Counted from the stretch's first letter, positions 43,816-52,774 are shown. The stretch is 64,000 nt of DNA from BOKV01 sp041397525 (GCA_041397525.1 JAWKWL010000002.1:496001-560000); one strand, 5' to 3'. Notes: generated from the letters alone by a model not told the origin. Numbers and translations are program-made.

Positions 43816-45466
43816 CCTTGGCCAGTGCCTCACCAAGGATCTTGTCGCGGCCATAGACATCCTCTCGGAAATTGACTGATCCGTCCTTGTTCACGAAGGA
43901 AGTGAGATAGACGATATAAACCGGTATCGGGGTCTTGAGTTTGACCACCGTGTTCTTGCCGCCTGCCACCGTGGCATCGATCCGCGCGCGGTCCCAGCCC
44001 TCCGGCCCAAGAATCACTTCCGCCATCTTGAGCGGGTCTTTCAAGCGCAGGCAGCCATGGCTGAAATAGCGCTGGGCAGAATCGAACTTGGATTTTGCCG
44101 GCGTGTCATGCATGTAGACATTGAACTGGTTGGGGAACATGAACTTGACCCGGCCAAGCGCATTGCCCGGTCCCGGTTCTTGGCGCAGCGAGAACGGGAA
44201 ATTGCCCTTGCCATATTGCGACCAGTTGATCGCCGTGGCACTCACCTTCTGGCCACCGGAAAACACAGAAATGTTCTGGCCAGCCAAGACACCCGGATTC
44301 TTGCGCAGCTTGGGAAGATATTCGTTGACCGCGATGGAAGGCGGCACCCCCCAATAGGGATTGATTTCGACATATTCCATCACATCGGAAAAAACAGGTG
44401 TTCGGTGATAGGGCTGGCCAACCTGGATGACTTCGGCGTGAACGGTATCGTCATTGCGCACGACCTTCACCACCTGGTCGGCAAGGTTTGCAAAGATGTG
44501 ATAGGATGCAAACTCGTTCTGCAGCCAGCGATTGCGCTCCATGTTGATTTCCATGGTGCGGATACGCTCGGATACAGGCGTGTTCATCGCTTCAAGCGTT
44601 TGCTTGCCAATGGTTCCAACAGACTCCAGACCCATGTTTTCCTGAAAACGGATGACTGCCTGGGCAAGCGCATTGTCATAGTTGAGACCACCGGCAGCGC
44701 TCTTGAGCGTACCCGCCTCCACCATGCGCTTGCGGATCGACGGAATGCGCGGATCGCTGGCACCAGGCTTCAGCACCGCGCCCGATGCCACAGTGGAAAA
44801 ACCGCCATTGGCCTCGATCCTGCGATAGAATGCCAGTGCCTGCCGCAAGCGCTCATAGCGCTGGGTATGCGGTGCGAGCAGCCGCAGATATGCCTTGATA
44901 TTCGTGGTCTTGCGCAGATTGGTCAAAAGCGCATCGGCGGAAATGGCATTGGGATAAATGACGATTTCCTTGTTGACCGAAGCCGGGTTCAACCGTCCTG
45001 CATTCATGTGCTGCGCATAGGAAACAGCCGCTGTCGTCAGATGTATCTCGAGATCCGCCAGTCCCTGCATGTTGCTGGTCCCAAGCTTCTGGAACAGGGC
45101 CAGTGCATCATAGTCTTCCGGATGAAGCCCGTCTTCATAGGCAAGGTTGAGCGCCTCGACCATGGCCTCGGCCCTCTTGGTCGGTTTGTTGCCCTCGATC
45201 CAGACCGGCTTGTAGGCAAGCTTGGCATAATGCGCGTCAATATCCTTGAGGCGCTTCTTCAGCGATTCGGATTTTGCCTGGCTGATGGAATTCGCCAATT
45301 CGGCCTTGATACCCGCTGACAGGAACTGCGCCTCTGCCGGAACTGTCCATGCGAAGGCCAGCAGGACGAAGACCAGAAGACCGACTGGTGCCAACAGGAG
45401 CCTCCCCGGGAGCGGGTAAGCTGCTGTCCTGTTCATCACAGGGGTGGCTGACGCGATCACATCCAT
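43802..45466 (-). CDS. L,D-transpeptidase (YcbB/LdtD type)
   Basis: 554 residues; forms 3-3 cross-links in peptidoglycan. After an N-terminal membrane/signal segment (about 20-47) come the YcbB scaffold (about 60-230), a peptidoglycan-binding domain (LNYDNALAQAVIRFQENMGL to IGKQTLEAMN) and the YkuD catalytic domain. The catalytic Cys lies in RYFSHGCLRLKDPLKMAE near residue 470, and YMHDTPAKSKF with the His precedes it. Length matches the family (about 550-600). The ATG follows GAGGGATTTTCG. The gene overlaps the convergent RDD gene. Confidence 0.92.
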   Translation of the reverse strand: MDVIASATPVMNRTAAYPLPGRLLLAPVGLLVFVLLAFAWTVPAEAQFLSAGIKAELANSISQAKSESLKKRLKDIDAHYAKLAYKPVWIEGNKPTKRAEAMVEALNLAYEDGLHPEDYDALALFQKLGTSNMQGLADLEIHLTTAAVSYAQHMNAGRLNPASVNKEIVIYPNAISADALLTNLRKTTNIKAYLRLLAPHTQRYERLRQALAFYRRIEANGGFSTVASGAVLKPGASDPRIPSIRKRMVEAGTLKSAAGGLNYDNALAQAVIRFQENMGLESVGTIGKQTLEAMNTPVSERIRTMEINMERNRWLQNEFASYHIFANLADQVVKVVRNDDTVHAEVIQVGQPYHRTPVFSDVMEYVEINPYWGVPPSIAVNEYLPKLRKNPGVLAGQNISVFSGGQKVSATAINWSQYGKGNFPFSLRQEPGPGNALGRVKFMFPNQFNVYMHDTPAKSKFDSAQRYFSHGCLRLKDPLKMAEVILGPEGWDRARIDATVAGGKNTVVKLKTPIPVYIVYLTSFVNKDGSVNFREDVYGRDKILGEALAKVRGR

Positions 45467-45556
45467 CGAAAATCCCTCTTATTCCGGAATCCTGTCCGCA
45501 ATCGCGTGGCTCCGGCTTTGCCCCTGCGCCAAGTGTAATTGAATCGCAACCGGTGC

Positions 45557-46381
45557 TCAACTGGAACCGCGAGCCTCCTCCGCCCGCCGCAGATGCCGCT
45601 CGAACCGGCGCAATGCCAATGACAGCCCGATGGTCAGGATCAGATAGACATAGGCGACGATGGAATAGGTTTCGAAAAACCGGAACGAACCCGAGGCGTA
45701 AACCTTGCCCATCTGCGTGAGATCGGCAACCCCAAGGACGGAAACCAGCGAGGAATCCTTGACCATCGCCACGAAATCATTGCCGAGCGGCGGCAATATC
45801 GTGCGGATTGCCTGCGGCAGGACGATCAGGCGAAAGCGCTGCAATCGGCTGAGCCCCAACGCCTTCGCCGCCTCGATCTGTCCGGAATCGACAGACTGGA
45901 TTCCAGCACGAAACACCTCGGCAATGAAAGCCGAATAACCGATGGTAAGCGCCATGATCGCGCGCCATAGCAGCGGAAAATCGCGCACCGTCATTGCTTC
46001 GAAAAGGCCGATCTGCTGCAGCGGGGCAGTCAACCAGTTCCACAGCGCTACAACGGCCGGAGCGCCAACAAAGGCAATGTAAAAAAGCAGGACCAGGATC
46101 GGAACGCCACGGATGATCTCGACATAGAACCGCGCGGTCTGGCGCAGGATCACCGAGCGTGAAAGTGCCATGATGGCGATCAGCAATCCTAGGGCCGAAG
46201 CAAGCAGGAACCCGACAAGGGTCACGAAGACTGTGATGCCAATTCCGCGCGAAACAATGGTGAGAACCTGAAGATAAAGCCCGTTGGTGGCAATGACACC
46301 GGCAATGGCAATACCGAACAATCCGGCAACCAGAAGCCACCAGGGAAATTCGTCGTCACTGTCCTTGACTGGTGGCAGCAT
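45557..46381 (-). CDS. Polar amino acid ABC transporter permease (HisM/GlnP type)
   Basis: 274 residues with five or more membrane helices. The HisMQ signature is clear: ISRGIGITVFVTLVG-like GIGITVFVTLVGFLLASALG, VEIIRGVPILVLLFYIAF, and the EAA loop IEAAKALGLSRLQRFRLIVL with QAIRTILPPLGNDFVAMVKD. It pairs with the binding protein 76 bases upstream. No ATP-binding subunit is encoded in the window, so the transporter must use one from elsewhere or be incomplete. ATG 46381 gives MLPPVKDSDDEF. Confidence 0.88.
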   Translation of the reverse strand: MLPPVKDSDDEFPWWLLVAGLFGIAIAGVIATNGLYLQVLTIVSRGIGITVFVTLVGFLLASALGLLIAIMALSRSVILRQTARFYVEIIRGVPILVLLFYIAFVGAPAVVALWNWLTAPLQQIGLFEAMTVRDFPLLWRAIMALTIGYSAFIAEVFRAGIQSVDSGQIEAAKALGLSRLQRFRLIVLPQAIRTILPPLGNDFVAMVKDSSLVSVLGVADLTQMGKVYASGSFRFFETYSIVAYVYLILTIGLSLALRRFERHLRRAEEARGSS

Positions 46382-46457
46382 CCTCACCCCGGCATGTCGG
46401 GCAACGGCGCTGCCGCATCCAGCGGCAACGCCAATGCCATTCCGGAAAAGCCGGAGC

Positions 46458-47246
46458 CTATTCGCCGAACTTGTAGTCGAGGAACCACTTCTTGTTCAGC
46501 GCGTCGATGGTACCATCAGCCTTGAGTGCGGCAATTGCCGCATTGATCGGCGCTACCAGATCGGAGCCCTTCGTGAAGATGAAACCGAAATCTTCCGACC
46601 CAAGCGCATCACCGACCAGTTTCAACCCGCCATTTGACGCATCGACATAGCCCTTGCCTGCGGTACCATCCGTCAGGACAACATCGACGTCGCCCGCTTT
46701 CAGGGCCTGAACGGTCGCGCCAAAGGTTTCAAACAGTTTGATGCGCGGGTTCTGCTCATTCCCGTCGAGGACTTCGTAGACCGCCACATAGAAAGGTGTC
46801 GTACCTGCTTGCGCGCCGACAAGTCCGGTGTCGAGGGCTGCGAAACTCTTGGCGTCCGAGAAACGGCTTTCATCGCCGCGCACCAGCATGAACATTTCCG
46901 AGCGCATGTAGGCATCGGAGAAATCGACCTTCTCCTTGCGCTCTTCCTTGATGGTAATGCCGGTCATTCCGATATTGTACTGGCCGTCCGAGACTGCCTG
47001 GATCATCGCATCCCAGGACGTGTTCTGATACTCGACCTTGAAATTGAGCCGCTTGGCAATCTCGTTCATGGCGTCATATTCCCAGCCGATCTGGTTGCCG
47101 GTCTTGGGATCAACGAATTGCAGCGGCGGGTAGGCATTTTCGGTAACAACAACAACGCTCTTGCCACCAAGATCGGGCAAGTCGGCTGCTTGCGCAGCCA
47201 TGGTTGCAAATATCATCGCAAGGAAAAATCCGGCAAGTCTTCTCAT
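46458..47246 (-). CDS. Amino acid ABC transporter substrate-binding protein (family 3)
   Basis: 262 residues. Signal peptide RRLAGFFLAMIFATMAAQA, cleavage before ADLPDLGG. The SBP_bac_3 fold shows VVVVTENAYPPLQFVDPKTG, GWEYDAMNEIAKRLNF, the signature GMTGITIKEERKEKVDFSD and FETFGATVQALKAGDVDVVL. Ligand class basic or polar amino acids is inferred from the family. ATG 47246 follows GGAGATGAAC; an in-frame ATG two codons earlier lies inside that sequence. It is followed by the permease gene. Confidence 0.9.
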   Translation of the reverse strand: MRRLAGFFLAMIFATMAAQAADLPDLGGKSVVVVTENAYPPLQFVDPKTGNQIGWEYDAMNEIAKRLNFKVEYQNTSWDAMIQAVSDGQYNIGMTGITIKEERKEKVDFSDAYMRSEMFMLVRGDESRFSDAKSFAALDTGLVGAQAGTTPFYVAVYEVLDGNEQNPRIKLFETFGATVQALKAGDVDVVLTDGTAGKGYVDASNGGLKLVGDALGSEDFGFIFTKGSDLVAPINAAIAALKADGTIDALNKKWFLDYKFGE

Positions 47247-47336
47247 GTTCATCTCCGGTTGGAATTGCGCTCTGCGATCAAGTCTATCCGGTTTGCCGAC
47301 CCGTGCAAGCCTGAAGGTTCGCATTCGCGCTGTGCA

Positions 47337-48290
47337 CTACCAGATGAGCGCTTCTGCAAACAGCACAACGAGATTGAGCGTGATGAACGACAAGATGGTC
47401 GATCCGGCAAGCACCACGGAAGCCGTTTCCGCCTGCCCGTAACGCAAGGCGAGCAGCGGATAGATCCCCATGACAGAGAAGGCCCCGGATATGGTCAACG
47501 CTCTTGCGAGCTCCGGATCGGATATCGGGAATCCGGCGGCCGTGACCACCAGCATCATCACGATGATTGCCATCGGCTGCAGCAACAGCTTTCCCGCTAT
47601 CGTGACAACTACCGGCCAGCCCCAGCTGCAAATCCTTGTACCGGCCAGCATTCCGCCGATCACGATGAGCGAAACTGCTCCGCTTGCCGCAGCAAGCATG
47701 TCAACGGGATGTCTGACGATGGCTGGCAATGGCAAACCGGCCAGCGACCAGATGAACCCGCTCGCCAGTCCGACGATCATCGGGTTGCGAACCAGCTCAC
47801 GCAACACCGTTCGCATGGTGGCGACAACGCCGGCTCCGGCATGGCGACCGCCTTCGGCTAGAGCCAGCAGCAGCGGTATTATGACAAGGTTTTCAACGGC
47901 CATGTTGAGCGCCAGCACCTTGCCGGCAATTTCCGGAAATGTCAGCAACATCAGCGGATAGCCGACAAACCCGCTATTGGGGCATGCCATGCCCATGGTG
48001 CGCATGGCTGCAACATCGCCCGTGGCGCGTCCCACAAGGCGCCAACCGCCATAGCCAAGAGCGACCACCAGCAAGGTTCCGCCGAGATAGGCCATGACAT
48101 AGCCCGGCTCGAAAACATCCCGGACCGGCAGGTCCGCCATGGTCCTGAACAACAGCGCAGGCAGCGCCAGCATGACCACAAAACGCGCGAGCGTATTGAA
48201 GTCGGTCGCAGAATACAGGCCACGACGCGCAATCGCAAAACCGATTGCCGCCAGTATGAAGATCGGAAACGTGGCTGACAACAACGCCAT
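47337..48290 (-). CDS. AEC family transporter (second copy)
   Basis: 317 residues, about ten membrane helices, same AEC family as the gene at 40478 but only distantly similar. Patterns: FPIFILAAIGFAIARRGLYS, ARFVVMLALPALLFRTMAD, GMACPNSGFVGYPLML and SGAFSVMGIYPLLALRYG. The conserved Pro-containing breaks (CPNSGF/GYP) match the family. The substrate is unknown. ATG 48290 gives MALLSATFPIF; upstream in-frame start at 48335 falls in the rplS terminator and is rejected. It is followed by the ABC binding-protein gene 90 bases downstream. Confidence 0.83.
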   Translation of the reverse strand: MALLSATFPIFILAAIGFAIARRGLYSATDFNTLARFVVMLALPALLFRTMADLPVRDVFEPGYVMAYLGGTLLVVALGYGGWRLVGRATGDVAAMRTMGMACPNSGFVGYPLMLLTFPEIAGKVLALNMAVENLVIIPLLLALAEGGRHAGAGVVATMRTVLRELVRNPMIVGLASGFIWSLAGLPLPAIVRHPVDMLAAASGAVSLIVIGGMLAGTRICSWGWPVVVTIAGKLLLQPMAIIVMMLVVTAAGFPISDPELARALTISGAFSVMGIYPLLALRYGQAETASVVLAGSTILSFITLNLVVLFAEALIW

Positions 48291-48306
48291 TGGGCCAATA
48301 CCTGTG

Positions 48307-48333
48307 AAAAAGGGCGCCACGGGGCGCCCTTTC
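48307..48333 (-). terminator. Intrinsic terminator after rplS
   Basis: Stem AGGGCGCC (48311-48318) with GGCGCCCT (48323-48330), four-base loop; on the minus strand it runs into TTTTTCACAGG. It lies about 40 bases past the rplS stop and just before the AEC gene. Confidence 0.75.
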
Positions 48334-48373
48334 ATCGGGATATCATATGATCGGGCAGGTGCTGCGATACGGT

Positions 48374-48907
48374 TTATTCGTTGCCGGCTTCGCCTGCCGC
48401 TGCTTGCGCCTCGGCAGCAGCCTTGGCCGCTTCTTCCGCCGCCTTTTCCGCCGCAAGCGCCTCTGCTGCGGCCACCTTTTCAGCTTCGAGGCGTGCCTTC
48501 TCGGCTGCCGCTGCCTGACGATCGGATTCGTTCAGCTTCTTGGCGCGGATATTGGTGTTTTCCACAATACGGGCCGATTTGCCGCGACGGTCGCGCAGGT
48601 AATACAGCTTCGCGCGACGAACGCGGCCACGACGCACGATTTCAACACCTTCAACCATTGGCGAGAACACCGGGAACACACGTTCCACGCCTTCGCCATA
48701 GGAAATCTTGCGAACCGTGAAGTTCTCATTCAAGCCGCCGCCAGAACGTGCGATGCAAACGCCTTCATAGGCCTGCACGCGGGTACGCGAACCTTCCGTC
48801 ACGCGCACCATGACGCGAACCGTGTCACCTGGCTCAAAATCGGGGAATGTACGTTTTGCAGCAATGGCTGCGGCCTGCTCTGCTTCGAGCTGCTGTATGA
48901 TGTTCAT
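48374..48907 (-). CDS. rplS: 50S ribosomal protein L19 with Ala/Glu-rich C-terminal tail
   Basis: 177 residues. The L19 core (about 1-125) is complete: MNIIQQLEAEQ, DFEPGDTVRVMVRVTEGSR, RVQAYEGVCIARSGGGLNE, TVRKISYGEGVERVFPVFSP and RRGRVRRAKLYYLRDRRGKS. The remaining 50 residues are a low-complexity Ala/Glu/Lys tail without a recognised fold; such extensions are common in rhizobial L19. L19 sits at the subunit interface. In most rhizobia rplS follows trmD directly; here selO is in between. A terminator follows. Confidence 0.96.
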   Translation of the reverse strand: MNIIQQLEAEQAAAIAAKRTFPDFEPGDTVRVMVRVTEGSRTRVQAYEGVCIARSGGGLNENFTVRKISYGEGVERVFPVFSPMVEGVEIVRRGRVRRAKLYYLRDRRGKSARIVENTNIRAKKLNESDRQAAAAEKARLEAEKVAAAEALAAEKAAEEAAKAAAEAQAAAGEAGNE

Positions 48908-49167
48908 GTTTCCAAACCTTTTGTCGCATCATGCCGCACCCGATTGCCGGGATCAGGCATGTGTCTTTGATTGCTTTGACGGCCAGAGCGCCCGCATGAC
49001 ACTGCCTCGCATTGGAGGCTGGTGCTGGAATATCCGGCAGGATTTCCGGGGCGAATTCACCAGTCTCTTTCCGGTTCATGGAAAAAGTTGGCGTTCCATA
49101 GTCGAAATACCCGTCTTTGTCGAGCCTTTGCCATTCGAAAATTGCGCCATTGACTCGGGCAAACTGC

Positions 49168-50637
49168 TCAGGTTCCGCAGAATGTCCGGTACCGCCCACC
49201 TTCACGCGGTGCGGGCCGGGAAAATTCCTCAAAGCCTTCGCGTTCCTCGAAGGGTCTTGCCAGCACATCCATCAGCACATCCATTGGCCTCATGTCGCCT
49301 GCATAGGCTGCAGCAATGACTTCCTCGACCTTGTGGTTGCGCGGAATGTAAAGCGGGTTGGCATTGTCCATCACGGCTGCCCTTCTATCAGGCGCCATGG
49401 CCTCATCTAGCCCGATCCGCGCAAGCCATTTCTCCAGCCATGGATCGAGCAGGGTCGTTGCCTGGTACTGGGTAGCAAGCGCTTCACGATTTCCCCGCAA
49501 CACATCGCCCAGATGGCGGAAGGCAAGCGTGAAATCGACTTTCTGGTTTTCCATCGTGGCAAGGAAGCCCTGCGCAAGCGCGAAATCACCTTCAGTGCAG
49601 GCAACAAGGCCAAGCTTCGCCCGCATCTTTTCGGTCCATTTCTCGCGATATTTTCCGGGAAATCCGTCAATGACCTGCATGGCCCTTTCGACCGCCCTTT
49701 CCTTGTCATCATCGAGCAAGGGCAAAAGGCATTCGGCAAAACGGGCAAGGTTCCATTGCGCCAGCAGCGGCTGGTTGCCATAGGCATAGCGCCCCGCCTG
49801 GTCGATCGAGCTGAACACGGTGTCGATGGCGTAATAGTCCATGAAGGCACAGGGACCATAGTCGATTGTCTCACCGGAGATCGCCATGTTGTCAGTGTTC
49901 ATGACTCCATGGATGAAACCGATACCCATCCAGCCCGCAATGAGCCCCGCCTGGCGTTCCGCCACGGCTTGCAGCAGTGCCTGATAGCGGTCATCCCTGC
50001 CTGCAAGGTCCGGGAAATGCCGCCAGATCACATAGTCGGCCAGCTGGGCCACCTTGTCGTCTTCGCCGCGCGCCGCGAAGAACTGGAAGGTTCCGACCCT
50101 CACATGGCTGGCCGCCACGCGGGTGAGGATTGCACCCGGAAGCAATTCGTCGCGGTAAATGGTTTCGCCGGTCGTTACCGCAGCCAGCGCCCGTGTTGTC
50201 GCGATACCCAGCGCATGCATGGCTTCGCCCATGATATATTCTCGCAGCACCGGCCCGAGCGCTGCCTTGCCGTCACCTCCGCGCGAATAGGGTGTGCGGC
50301 CGGAGCCTTTCAGCTGGATGTCATATCGTTTTCCAGCCCGGTCCAACACCTCACCGATCAGCAGCGCCCGCCCGTCTCCGAGTTGCGGCGAGAAACCACC
50401 AAACTGGTGCCCGGCATAGGCCTGGGCCAGCGGAAATGCACCATCGGGAACACGATTGCCGGAAAACATCTCCGCCAACTCGTCCTCGTTTCCAGGCAGC
50501 TGCAGACCCAGTTCTTCGGCAAGCCCCGCATTGAGGCGGACAAGCCTCGGTGCTGGTACCTCAGCCGCCTGCCAGGCAGTGTAAAAGCCGGGTAGCTTCT
50601 GCGCATAGGAATTGTCGAAACGGATTGCTGTGCTCAT
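49168..50637 (-). CDS. selO: Protein adenylyltransferase SelO (YdiU)
   Basis: About 489 residues of the SelO pseudokinase family, which transfers AMP to Ser, Thr or Tyr of proteins. The inverted kinase-like ATP site is represented by YDIQLKGSGRTPYSRGGDGK and LREYIMGEAMHALGI; the metal-binding Asn and Asp are in GFIHGVMNTDNMAISGETID with DYGPCAFMD. The C-terminus NPLYIPRNHKVEE to RTFCGT is typical (bacterial members end in CGT, selenocysteine in others). ATG 50637 gives MSTAIRFDNSYAQ. It separates trmD from rplS. Confidence 0.92.
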   Translation of the reverse strand: MSTAIRFDNSYAQKLPGFYTAWQAAEVPAPRLVRLNAGLAEELGLQLPGNEDELAEMFSGNRVPDGAFPLAQAYAGHQFGGFSPQLGDGRALLIGEVLDRAGKRYDIQLKGSGRTPYSRGGDGKAALGPVLREYIMGEAMHALGIATTRALAAVTTGETIYRDELLPGAILTRVAASHVRVGTFQFFAARGEDDKVAQLADYVIWRHFPDLAGRDDRYQALLQAVAERQAGLIAGWMGIGFIHGVMNTDNMAISGETIDYGPCAFMDYYAIDTVFSSIDQAGRYAYGNQPLLAQWNLARFAECLLPLLDDDKERAVERAMQVIDGFPGKYREKWTEKMRAKLGLVACTEGDFALAQGFLATMENQKVDFTLAFRHLGDVLRGNREALATQYQATTLLDPWLEKWLARIGLDEAMAPDRRAAVMDNANPLYIPRNHKVEEVIAAAYAGDMRPMDVLMDVLARPFEEREGFEEFSRPAPREGGRYRTFCGT

Positions 50638-50706
50638 GGGCAAAGGATAGGGCATTTGCGGCAGGAATTCATCCCGGATTTCAGCCGGCGGAATGATCGA
50701 GACGTT

Positions 50707-51423
50707 TCATTTGTCGGTGGCACGCGGCCTCCCGTCCAAACGATCACCAAGCAGGTCAGGGCGACGCTCCTGCGTCAGTCTTTCTGCCTGCTCCTGCCGC
50801 CATTTTTCGACGGCTGCATGATTGCCGGAAGTGAGTACTGCCGGGATCTCACGTCCCTCCCATTCGGCTGGCCTGGTATAATGCGGATGCTCCAGCATTC
50901 CGCTTTCAAAACTTTCATGCGTGCCTGACTGGTCATTGCCCATGACGCCCGGCAGCAATCTCACAATGGCGTCCAACAGCACGAGGGCGGCTGGCTCACC
51001 ACCTGACAGGATGTAATCACCAATGGATACCTCGATCAGATTGCGCCCCGCAATTACCCGTTCATCCACGCCCTCGAACCTGCCGCAGACGATCACCGTG
51101 CCCGGCCCTTGCGAAAGCTCACGCACGAATTCCTGCGTCAACGGCCTGCCGCGCGGGCTCATCAGCAATCGTGGCCGCAAGTCATCGGCGGGCGAAACAC
51201 TGTCGATGGCATTGGCAAGCACATCTGCGCGCAACACCATTCCCGCCCCTCCGCCTGACGGTGTATCATCGACCATGCGGTGACGCCCATTGCCGAATTC
51301 CCGCAATGCCAGTGTTTCAAGCGACCACCTGCCCTCATCCAGTGCCTTGCCTGCAAGCGACATGCCAAGCGGGCCGGGAAACATTTCCGGATAAAGCGTG
51401 ATGATGGAAGCGCGAAAGGTCAT
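50707..51423 (-). CDS. trmD: tRNA (guanine-37-N1)-methyltransferase TrmD
   Basis: 238 residues; methylates G37 of tRNAs reading codons starting with C, preventing frameshifts. SPOUT-class knot motifs are present: IITLYPEMFPGPLGMSLAGK, MVDDTPSGGGAGMVLRADVL, CGRFEGVDERVIAG and IGDYILSGGEPAALVLLDA. LTSGNHAAVEKWRQEQA is the conserved C-terminal motif. The start overlaps the rimM stop by four bases (ATGA), typical of the rpsP-rimM-trmD transcript. selO follows about 70 bases downstream instead of rplS. Confidence 0.97.
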   Translation of the reverse strand: MTFRASIITLYPEMFPGPLGMSLAGKALDEGRWSLETLALREFGNGRHRMVDDTPSGGGAGMVLRADVLANAIDSVSPADDLRPRLLMSPRGRPLTQEFVRELSQGPGTVIVCGRFEGVDERVIAGRNLIEVSIGDYILSGGEPAALVLLDAIVRLLPGVMGNDQSGTHESFESGMLEHPHYTRPAEWEGREIPAVLTSGNHAAVEKWRQEQAERLTQERRPDLLGDRLDGRPRATDK

Positions 51424-51956
51424 TTCCGTTTTTCCGGCTCGCGCTCGCCAGTCTCAACCGGACGCACAATCTCCATGTAGCCACCGCTGACATTCACGAC
51501 CGGTACATTCTCGCGGGTGAAGGCCAGCATGTAGCCGGGACCACGCAATGGCCGGATTTCCAGCAATTCCCCTGCGCCAAAATCATGTACCGCCAGTACC
51601 TTGCCTGCCGGCGCACCATTTTCGCGCACCTCGAGCCCGGTGAGTTCAGCCAGGTAAAATTCATCCTCGTCTTCGAGCTCCGGCAATTCCGAGCGCTCTA
51701 TGAACAATTCAAGTCCGTTGAGAAGTTCCGCCTGGTTGCGGTCCTTGCAGCCCTCGACTCGGGCAATCAGCATCTCGCCTTGCGGGCGCAGCGATAATAT
51801 CCTTACCGGCTTGCCATCGGCGAATTGCAATGTCCCGAAATCACCTACCGAAAACGGATCCTCGGTGAAACTCTTCAGCCGCACCTCACCCTTGATGCCA
51901 TGCGCAGCACCGAATTTGGCAACTGTTACCACCTTGTTTCCAGAACCCGCTGTCAC
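51420..51956 (-). CDS. rimM: Ribosome maturation factor RimM
   Basis: 178 residues; helps mature the 30S head domain, binding ribosomal protein S19. The N-terminal RimM domain starts VTVAKFGAAHGIKGEVRLKSF and the C-terminal PRC-barrel domain includes DEFYLAELTGLEVRENGAP with GAGELLEI. The last residues (GEREPEKRK) are basic. It lies between rpsP, with a terminator-like hairpin in between, and trmD. Confidence 0.95.
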   Translation of the reverse strand: MTAGSGNKVVTVAKFGAAHGIKGEVRLKSFTEDPFSVGDFGTLQFADGKPVRILSLRPQGEMLIARVEGCKDRNQAELLNGLELFIERSELPELEDEDEFYLAELTGLEVRENGAPAGKVLAVHDFGAGELLEIRPLRGPGYMLAFTRENVPVVNVSGGYMEIVRPVETGEREPEKRK

Positions 51957-51985
51957 ACCAGTTTTCCCAAGCCTGTTATACCAGT

Positions 51986-52012
51986 AAAAAGGGCGGCACA
52001 GAGCCGCCCTTC
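51986..52012 (-). terminator. Hairpin between rpsP and rimM (partial terminator)
   Basis: Stem AGGGCGGC (51990-51997) with GCCGCCCT (52003-52010), five-base loop; on the minus strand it is followed by TTTTTACTGG. It lies about 35 bases beyond the rpsP stop and 30 before rimM. It probably lowers rimM-trmD expression relative to the abundant S16. Confidence 0.7.
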
Positions 52013-52046
52013 ACAATATTGAATTTCCCGGATGACCGGAACAGCC

Positions 52047-52454
52047 TTATTCGGAAGCGGCTTCTTCAGCTGGTGCATTGGCTGCTGCTGCTGCCTCGGC
52101 GGCTGCCGCCGCTGCTTCCTCTTCCTTCTGCTTCTTCTCGGCAATGCGCTCCTGCGCCTTCTTGCCTGGAAGTGCCTTTTCCGGGTTGTTGCGGGCTTCA
52201 CGCTTGGCAAGGCCGGCTGCATCAAGGAAGCGCATCACGCGGTCGGTTGGCTGCGCGCCGACAGAGAGCCAGTGCTTGGCGCGCTCGGCATCCATGACCA
52301 CGCGCTGGTCACTATCCTTGCCAAGCAGCGGGTTGAACGTGCCGATCTTCTCGATGAAGCGGCCATCGCGCGGGCTGCGCGCATCAGCAACGACGATCGA
52401 GTAAAACGGGCGCTTTTTGGAACCGCCACGGGCGAGACGAAGTTTCAGGGACAT
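52047..52454 (-). CDS. rpsP: 30S ribosomal protein S16 with Ala/Glu-rich C-terminal tail
   Basis: 135 residues. The S16 core (about 1-80) is canonical: SLKLRLARGGSKKRPFYSIV, DGRFIEKIGTFNPLLGKDS and HWLSVGAQPTDRVMRFLDAAG. The rest is a low-complexity tail, basic at first (LPGKKAQERIAEKKQK) and then Ala/Glu-rich (EEEAAAAAAEAAAAANAP). Rhizobial S16 proteins often have such tails. It follows the chorismate mutase gene and leads rimM and trmD. Confidence 0.97.
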   Translation of the reverse strand: MSLKLRLARGGSKKRPFYSIVVADARSPRDGRFIEKIGTFNPLLGKDSDQRVVMDAERAKHWLSVGAQPTDRVMRFLDAAGLAKREARNNPEKALPGKKAQERIAEKKQKEEEAAAAAAEAAAAANAPAEEAASE

Positions 52455-52486
52455 TGTTCATTCTCCTTTGGATGTGCTTTGGCCGC

Positions 52487-52774
52487 TCAGCTGCGCGCCT
52501 GTTCGTGGTGACGGATGACTTCCCGAATGATGAAATTCAGGAGTTTCTCCGCGAAGTCGGGATCAAGATCGGCTTGCTGCGCCAGCGCGCGAAGCCGCTC
52601 GACCTGTCTTTTCTCCCGTTCCGGATCGGCCGGGGGAAGCTCGTGCCTGGCCTTCAGTTCGCCCACCGCCTTGGTGATGCGAAACCGCTCGGCCAGAATA
52701 TGGATCAATGCCGCATCGAGATTGTCGATGGAGGCACGGAAATTCTTCAGTTCATTCATCGCTTGAGTGGTCAT
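52487..52774 (-). CDS. Chorismate mutase (AroQ class)
   Basis: 95 residues of the all-helical AroQ fold; converts chorismate to prephenate for Phe/Tyr synthesis. The conserved positions are visible: Arg in ASIDNLDAALIHILAERFRI with ITKAVGELKARHELPPADPE (Lys and Arg-Glu pairs), and REKRQVERLRALAQ. ATG 52774 gives MTTQAMNELKNFRASIDNLD; MNELKNF six codons on is an alternative. The gene between ffh and rpsP is a common rhizobial order. It stands seven bases after the ffh stop. Confidence 0.88.
   Translation of the reverse strand: MTTQAMNELKNFRASIDNLDAALIHILAERFRITKAVGELKARHELPPADPEREKRQVERLRALAQQADLDPDFAEKLLNFIIREVIRHHEQARS

Noticed and set aside
44057..45319. A 420-codon open frame on the plus strand opposite the L,D-transpeptidase
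   Set aside because: Antisense to an intact gene with a full catalytic motif; composition is shadow-like.
48834..49268. A 144-codon open frame on the minus strand in the gap between selO and rplS
   Set aside because: It overlaps the ends of both genes, has no ribosome-binding site or recognised pattern, and I treat the gap as untranslated.
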